Shown piece by piece: positions 30,732 to 33,600 of a DNA stretch of 33,600 nucleotides. The position numbers and the translations under genes are program-made. The stretch is from Cysteiniphilum marinum (GTDB lineage: Bacteria; Pseudomonadota; Gammaproteobacteria; Francisellales; Francisellaceae): positions 1 to 33,600 of the forward strand of contig NZ_JACYVZ010000030.1 of the NCBI RefSeq assembly GCF_014857925.1. Direction: 5' to 3'. The notes below the pieces were generated by a model. That model searched no databases. It saw only the letters and a list, made by a program, of their open reading frames with translations, and had not been told where the DNA came from. How positions within the stretch are numbered: position 1 is the first letter of the stretch; each line of letters opens with the position of its first letter.

Positions 30732-30747
30732 TGTTGAATATTCAACA
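30732..30747. promoter_or_regulatory. Palindromic operator candidate upstream of parA
   Basis: TGTTGAATATTCAACA is a perfect 16-base palindrome 49 bases before the parA start and 12 bases from the parS-like site. It is a natural operator for ParB or for the small regulator encoded third in the operon. Confidence 0.5.
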
Positions 30748-30759
30748 ATTATTATAAGG

Positions 30760-30777
30760 TAGTCACGCGCGTGACTA
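30760..30777. promoter_or_regulatory. parS-like palindrome, copy 1
   Basis: TAGTCACGCGCGTGACTA is a perfect 18-base palindrome in AT-rich DNA between rep and the parA promoter region. Together with the copy at 29154-29171 it brackets parAB. Its sequence is unlike the TGTTTCACGTGAAACA chromosomal parS, but the TCACG-CGTGA symmetry is reminiscent. Confidence 0.65.
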
Positions 30778-30785
30778 AAGTCAGT

Positions 30786-32318
30786 CTACACTAAGTCAGC
30801 AATAGCAACTTTCAACATAGTAATTTCTTTCTCAACCAATCCTTTAGCTTTGCCACTCACACCCTCAAGCTCTGCTTTCTTAGCTTCCAAATCTGTTTTA
30901 AGCTTTGCAATCCTTTCTTCCTTGCTAGCAACTTCTAATTCGTCAACAACAGATTGAATTTTTTCATAGTTTATAAAATCATCTTTAAATTTTAGTTTTA
31001 AATAGTAGGGGTGTATGCTCGCAAGATCGTCATACTCATTAACTATTCTCTTAAGGCACCTAAGCATATCAATCTCTACATCATCAATAAGCTTTTCCTT
31101 TTCTTGGTGTCTTAGAAGCAGTGTAGCGATTGGTTCCCTATTGTTATATATATACTCATCAAACTCATTAAATCGTACTAACTCTTGATTTTTTCTATCC
31201 TGTTTTATTTTTTCCTCAGCATCCATTGCTGCTTTAATTTCTTGCGAGCTTGAATTATTACCAGCATTTTCAATACAAGATACAAGATAACCGCTGATAT
31301 TTTTTATGTCTCTGCCTTTTTGAATCTCACCTAGTAGCTTTTCAATGCCAATTTTACAAGTATCTACACCATAGGTTGTAACATACTCTAGCGCTTTATT
31401 TCTAGGTATACCATATGATTGAAGTTGTGCGGCTATAATTATGTCTTGGTCATTAACATCAAGATTAAGCGGTGCATCTGAGGCTTGATGTTCTATTTCT
31501 TGAGGCTGACGTTTTGGTTGGTCTAATTGCTTGCTGATGTCTTTTTTCTGTGAGAATTTGAGGGTTATGTCAGTAAATCGTTTTCCCGTTTTATGGAGCT
31601 CATAATCAAAAACAAGATCAGTTTTATCATTTATCTCTGATGAAACAACATCTAGAACATACTCCTTCAACTGAGTTACTTTCACATACTTCTTCTCTAG
31701 ACCTAATTTAGCTTTAAGTTCATTAATTGAAAGTTTAAGAACTTTATTACTGTAATGCTGGCTTTGAAGTATTTTACAAACCAAATAGAGTGATAAAGAA
31801 TGTTTGTTTTTTAGTGGTGCTATATATTGAAACGTAATGGTTGCATACCTGGTAAAAACAGCAAGTCTTTTTAGAGTTTCCTTATTTACTGTTAATATAA
31901 TATAACTTTCATCATCCTTATAGTTTGCATCAGTAAACCATGTAAACATCTTAAATGATTTGGTATCATTGGGACGTAAAGGATTGGGTGTGTCAATTAC
32001 TTTTGATAGCAAAGAAAAACAAGTTTTTTTAATTTCTCTAGCCAAATTATCATGTCTTATATTCGTAAAATTCATAAAATCAGTTTTGCTCAACTTATAC
32101 TCCATAGGAACATTTTTCAACTGATCCAATACAATATCATCGTTTATATCAATAATATTATCTGTTTTCTTAATATAAACTCTATAGTCACTGATCTTAG
32201 ATAATAACATTAAAATCATTTTTATTTCATATAAAGACCATTCTTGTTGAGTCTTAAGACCATACAAAACTTCAGATAAGTAAAAGCTTTCTTTAATCTC
32301 CATATCATTTTGATTCAT
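30786..32318 (-). CDS. repB: Replication initiator protein, Rep_3 (RepB) superfamily
   Basis: A 510-residue plasmid initiator. The N-terminal 290 residues follow the paired winged-helix layout of Rep_3 proteins: FYLSEVLYGLKTQQEWSLYEIKMILMLLS, then FTRYATITFQYIAPLKNKHSLSLYLVCKIL, LSINELKAKLGLEKKYVKVTQLKEYVLDVV, and FDYELHKTGKRFTDITLKFSQK. The second half is unusually long: a helical region (GIPRNKALEYVTTYGVDT) as in Rep C-terminal domains, then coiled coil to the end. ATG 32318 is preceded by AAGGTGA; an earlier in-frame ATG at 32381 touches the iterons and lacks a ribosome binding site. It should bind the iterons 63 bases upstream. Confidence 0.88.
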   Translation of the reverse strand: MNQNDMEIKESFYLSEVLYGLKTQQEWSLYEIKMILMLLSKISDYRVYIKKTDNIIDINDDIVLDQLKNVPMEYKLSKTDFMNFTNIRHDNLAREIKKTCFSLLSKVIDTPNPLRPNDTKSFKMFTWFTDANYKDDESYIILTVNKETLKRLAVFTRYATITFQYIAPLKNKHSLSLYLVCKILQSQHYSNKVLKLSINELKAKLGLEKKYVKVTQLKEYVLDVVSSEINDKTDLVFDYELHKTGKRFTDITLKFSQKKDISKQLDQPKRQPQEIEHQASDAPLNLDVNDQDIIIAAQLQSYGIPRNKALEYVTTYGVDTCKIGIEKLLGEIQKGRDIKNISGYLVSCIENAGNNSSSQEIKAAMDAEEKIKQDRKNQELVRFNEFDEYIYNNREPIATLLLRHQEKEKLIDDVEIDMLRCLKRIVNEYDDLASIHPYYLKLKFKDDFINYEKIQSVVDELEVASKEERIAKLKTDLEAKKAELEGVSGKAKGLVEKEITMLKVAIADLV

Positions 32319-32380
32319 AAAATCACCTTGTAGCATAGATATTATCTCAATAAAAATAATAAAGAAAGATGTTTTTGACA

Positions 32381-32600
32381 TTCTTTCTTTAACTCGTCTT
32401 TTTCTTTCTTTAACTCGTCTTTTTCTTTCTTTAACTCGTCTTTTTCTTTCTTTAACTCGTCTTTTTCTTTCCTTAGCTCGTCTTTTTCTTTCTTTAACTC
32501 GTCTTTTTCTTTCTTTAACTCGTCTTTTTCTTTCTTTAACTCGTCTTTTTCTTTCTTTAACTCGTCTTTTTCTTTCTTTAACTCGTCTTTTTCTTTCTTT
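32381..32600 (-). repeat. Iteron array: ten 21-bp direct repeats
   Basis: The core AACTCGTC recurs at 32391, 32412, 32433, 32454, 32475, 32496, 32517, 32538, 32559 and 32580, exactly 21 bases apart, separated by T/C-rich filler. Nine copies are identical in the core; the fifth (32475) reads AGCTCG with another change before it. Position directly upstream of rep, constant two-turn spacing and strong pyrimidine bias mark it as the replication origin iterons bound by the Rep protein. Confidence 0.9.
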
Positions 32601-32835
32601 TAAGAGAAAATTATAGAACGAAAATCCCTATATAATAAGGCATATAGACAATTATAAAGCAAGTTAATTATATCTATTCTTAATTCTGGTTATTTTTTAT
32701 TCATCAATATGTAATCTATCTAATAGATAAAATAAAGAAATAGATCTAATCTATCTAAGATTAGAATAGACAGATTTAATTTTTTATCTAAAAGAAGTAA
32801 AATATAAAATCTAACGTATAGTCTAGGATTGTAGT
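32601..32835. other. AT-rich origin-flanking region
   Basis: No gene. The stretch is extremely AT-rich and includes repeated ATCTATCTAA-type words and a TCTAATC-(7)-GATTAGA dyad at 32745-32765. Next to iterons, this is the expected DNA-unwinding part of the origin. I see no clear DnaA box. The region may also carry the promoter of the truncated MFS gene. Confidence 0.5.
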
Positions 32836-33482
32836 TTGAAGAATAATAAAGTGCATGCATGGGTGTCTGTCATTATATCAGCAATTTTCTTTTTCTATTG
32901 GTTTATACAGTTATCATTAAACAACACGTTGATCGAATTTTATATTGATAGATATAAATTAATATCTTACGGATCATTTACTGCAATGTATTTGATTGGA
33001 AATGTTGTTATGTTTATTCCTGCTGGAGTTATATCAGATAAATACAAATCAAAATATATAATCTCATCAGCATTATTAATTATGATAATATGTATAGGAC
33101 TAATGATAATATCTAGAAATACTATAATTGCTTATATTTGTATGCTATTAATAGGATTTTCTGGTGCCTTTACTATGATTTCTTGTGTCAAAGTATCAAT
33201 GAAATGGTTTTCTGATAATAGTATTGCTTTGCCGGTAAGTATCTGTATATCAATTGCTTTTTTAGGCGGATATTGCGGTAACGTAGTTGGTAGACATATA
33301 CTTGACACTTTTAATTCAGGAGTCGCTGTTCAAGTATCTAATTTAATAGTAGGGGTTTTGATTTTATTAATAACTTTCATTTTTATGAAAGAACCATATT
33401 TAAATAATTCAGATACTGTCAAGAAGTCTATAAAGACAGAAATAACCCTTGCTGGGAAGCTGCTTTTTAAGAAGCAGAATTG
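32836..33482 (+). pseudogene. MFS transporter, truncated by IS
   Basis: About 215 native residues of a major facilitator superfamily permease: six hydrophobic segments and the loop 2-3 signature VISDKYKSK following MFIPAG, then WFSDNSIALPVSICISIAFL. Full-length members have about 12 segments and 400 residues, so the second half is missing. At 33483 the frame enters the IS and ends after 14 foreign residues (AQSLFPLDGLNLL). Start TTG 32836 is the best available, without a clear ribosome binding site. Substrate unknown. Confidence 0.85.
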
Positions 33483-33517
33483 GGCTCAATCCTTATTTCC
33501 GTTGGACGGGTTAAATC

Positions 33518-33526
33518 TGTTATAAT
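33518..33526 (+). promoter_or_regulatory. Extended -10 promoter of the transposase gene
   Basis: TGTTATAAT is a consensus extended -10 element 35 bases before the transposase ATG. No good -35 is present, which extended -10 promoters tolerate. The mirror copy is at 75-83 on the minus strand. Confidence 0.55.
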
Positions 33527-33560
33527 TTTGTGATATTAACTTAAACCGAAAGAACTTAAA

Positions 33561-33600
33561 ATGCTCACGAAATTGGATATGGTATTACCTGTTGAATTGC
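33561..33600 (+). CDS. Transposase N-terminus (partial, runs off the window)
   Basis: ATG 33561 opens MLTKLDMVLPVEL before the window ends. No standard ribosome binding site is obvious beyond AGAAC. Identical to the reading frame at 1-40 on the minus strand; family unknown. Confidence 0.5.
   Translation, partial: MLTKLDMVLPVEL

Larger units (their letters stand above)
33483..33600 (+). mobile_element. IS end, right inverted copy (partial)
   Basis: Exact reverse complement of bases 1-118. It begins GGCTCAATCCTTATTTCCGT at the junction with the MFS gene and contains a promoter and a transposase start. The body continues beyond the window. Because the two copies are inverted, recombination between them could flip the whole segment. 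Confidence 0.8.

Noticed and set aside
32381-32600. CRISPR array or a coding repeat (KKEKDEL)n
   Set aside because: The repeats are contiguous 21-mers with no variable spacers, and the minus-strand frame has a stop just before the array and no start codon. The position upstream of rep explains them as iterons.

Overview
The window looks like an AT-rich (roughly one-third to 40% GC by eye) mobilisable plasmid, or plasmid segment, from a low-GC Proteobacterium. A gammaproteobacterium of the Piscirickettsia/Francisella type is plausible, but this rests on composition and gene mix only. No rRNA, tRNA or chromosomal housekeeping gene was seen. The first and last 118 bases are exact reverse complements and carry the start of the same transposase gene pointing outwards, so the segment is bounded by two inverted copies of one insertion sequence (IS). 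Those copies truncate a Doc/Fic toxin gene on the left and an MFS transporter gene on the right.

Layout. (1) 119-5067, defence-like: Doc/Fic remnant, complete hsdR of a type I restriction system with no hsdM or hsdS in view, a short nuclease-like remnant, then three overlapping genes (HNH endonuclease, unknown protein, nucleotidyltransferase). (2) 5068-11238, accessory: a Fic AMPylase overlapping a serine recombinase, a Sll1717-type P-loop ATPase, and an operon with an Rpn-family nuclease between two unknown genes. Palindromes sharing an ACGATCGT core punctuate this stretch. (3) 11422-16445, a plus-strand accessory operon. Five genes (12395, 12860, 13384, 13695, 14347) each follow a leader built on one three-strand plan: a GC-rich hairpin, then an anti-Shine-Dalgarno strand able to pair either with the hairpin's 5' arm or with the gene's own ribosome binding site. 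A sixth, decayed leader has no gene. The operon ends with a zinc-ribbon protein and an M20/M28-like metallopeptidase. This is the most novel-looking part of the window. (4) 16646-17972, small regulatory and membrane proteins. (5) 18067-26787, Ti/IncQ-like DNA processing: a 2587-residue relaxase-helicase-TOPRIM protein, a Q-type oriT, and divergent traC/traD-like genes in which traD lies in the -1 frame after an A AAA AAG heptamer and has no credible start codon. (6) 27164-32600, maintenance: an orphan ParB, a membrane protein, then on the minus strand rep, parA, parB and a small gene, with two copies of a parS-like palindrome and ten 21-bp iterons upstream of rep.

Together the genes describe a low-copy iteron plasmid with active partition that can be mobilised. 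No type IV secretion genes are visible, so the mating channel must come from outside this window.
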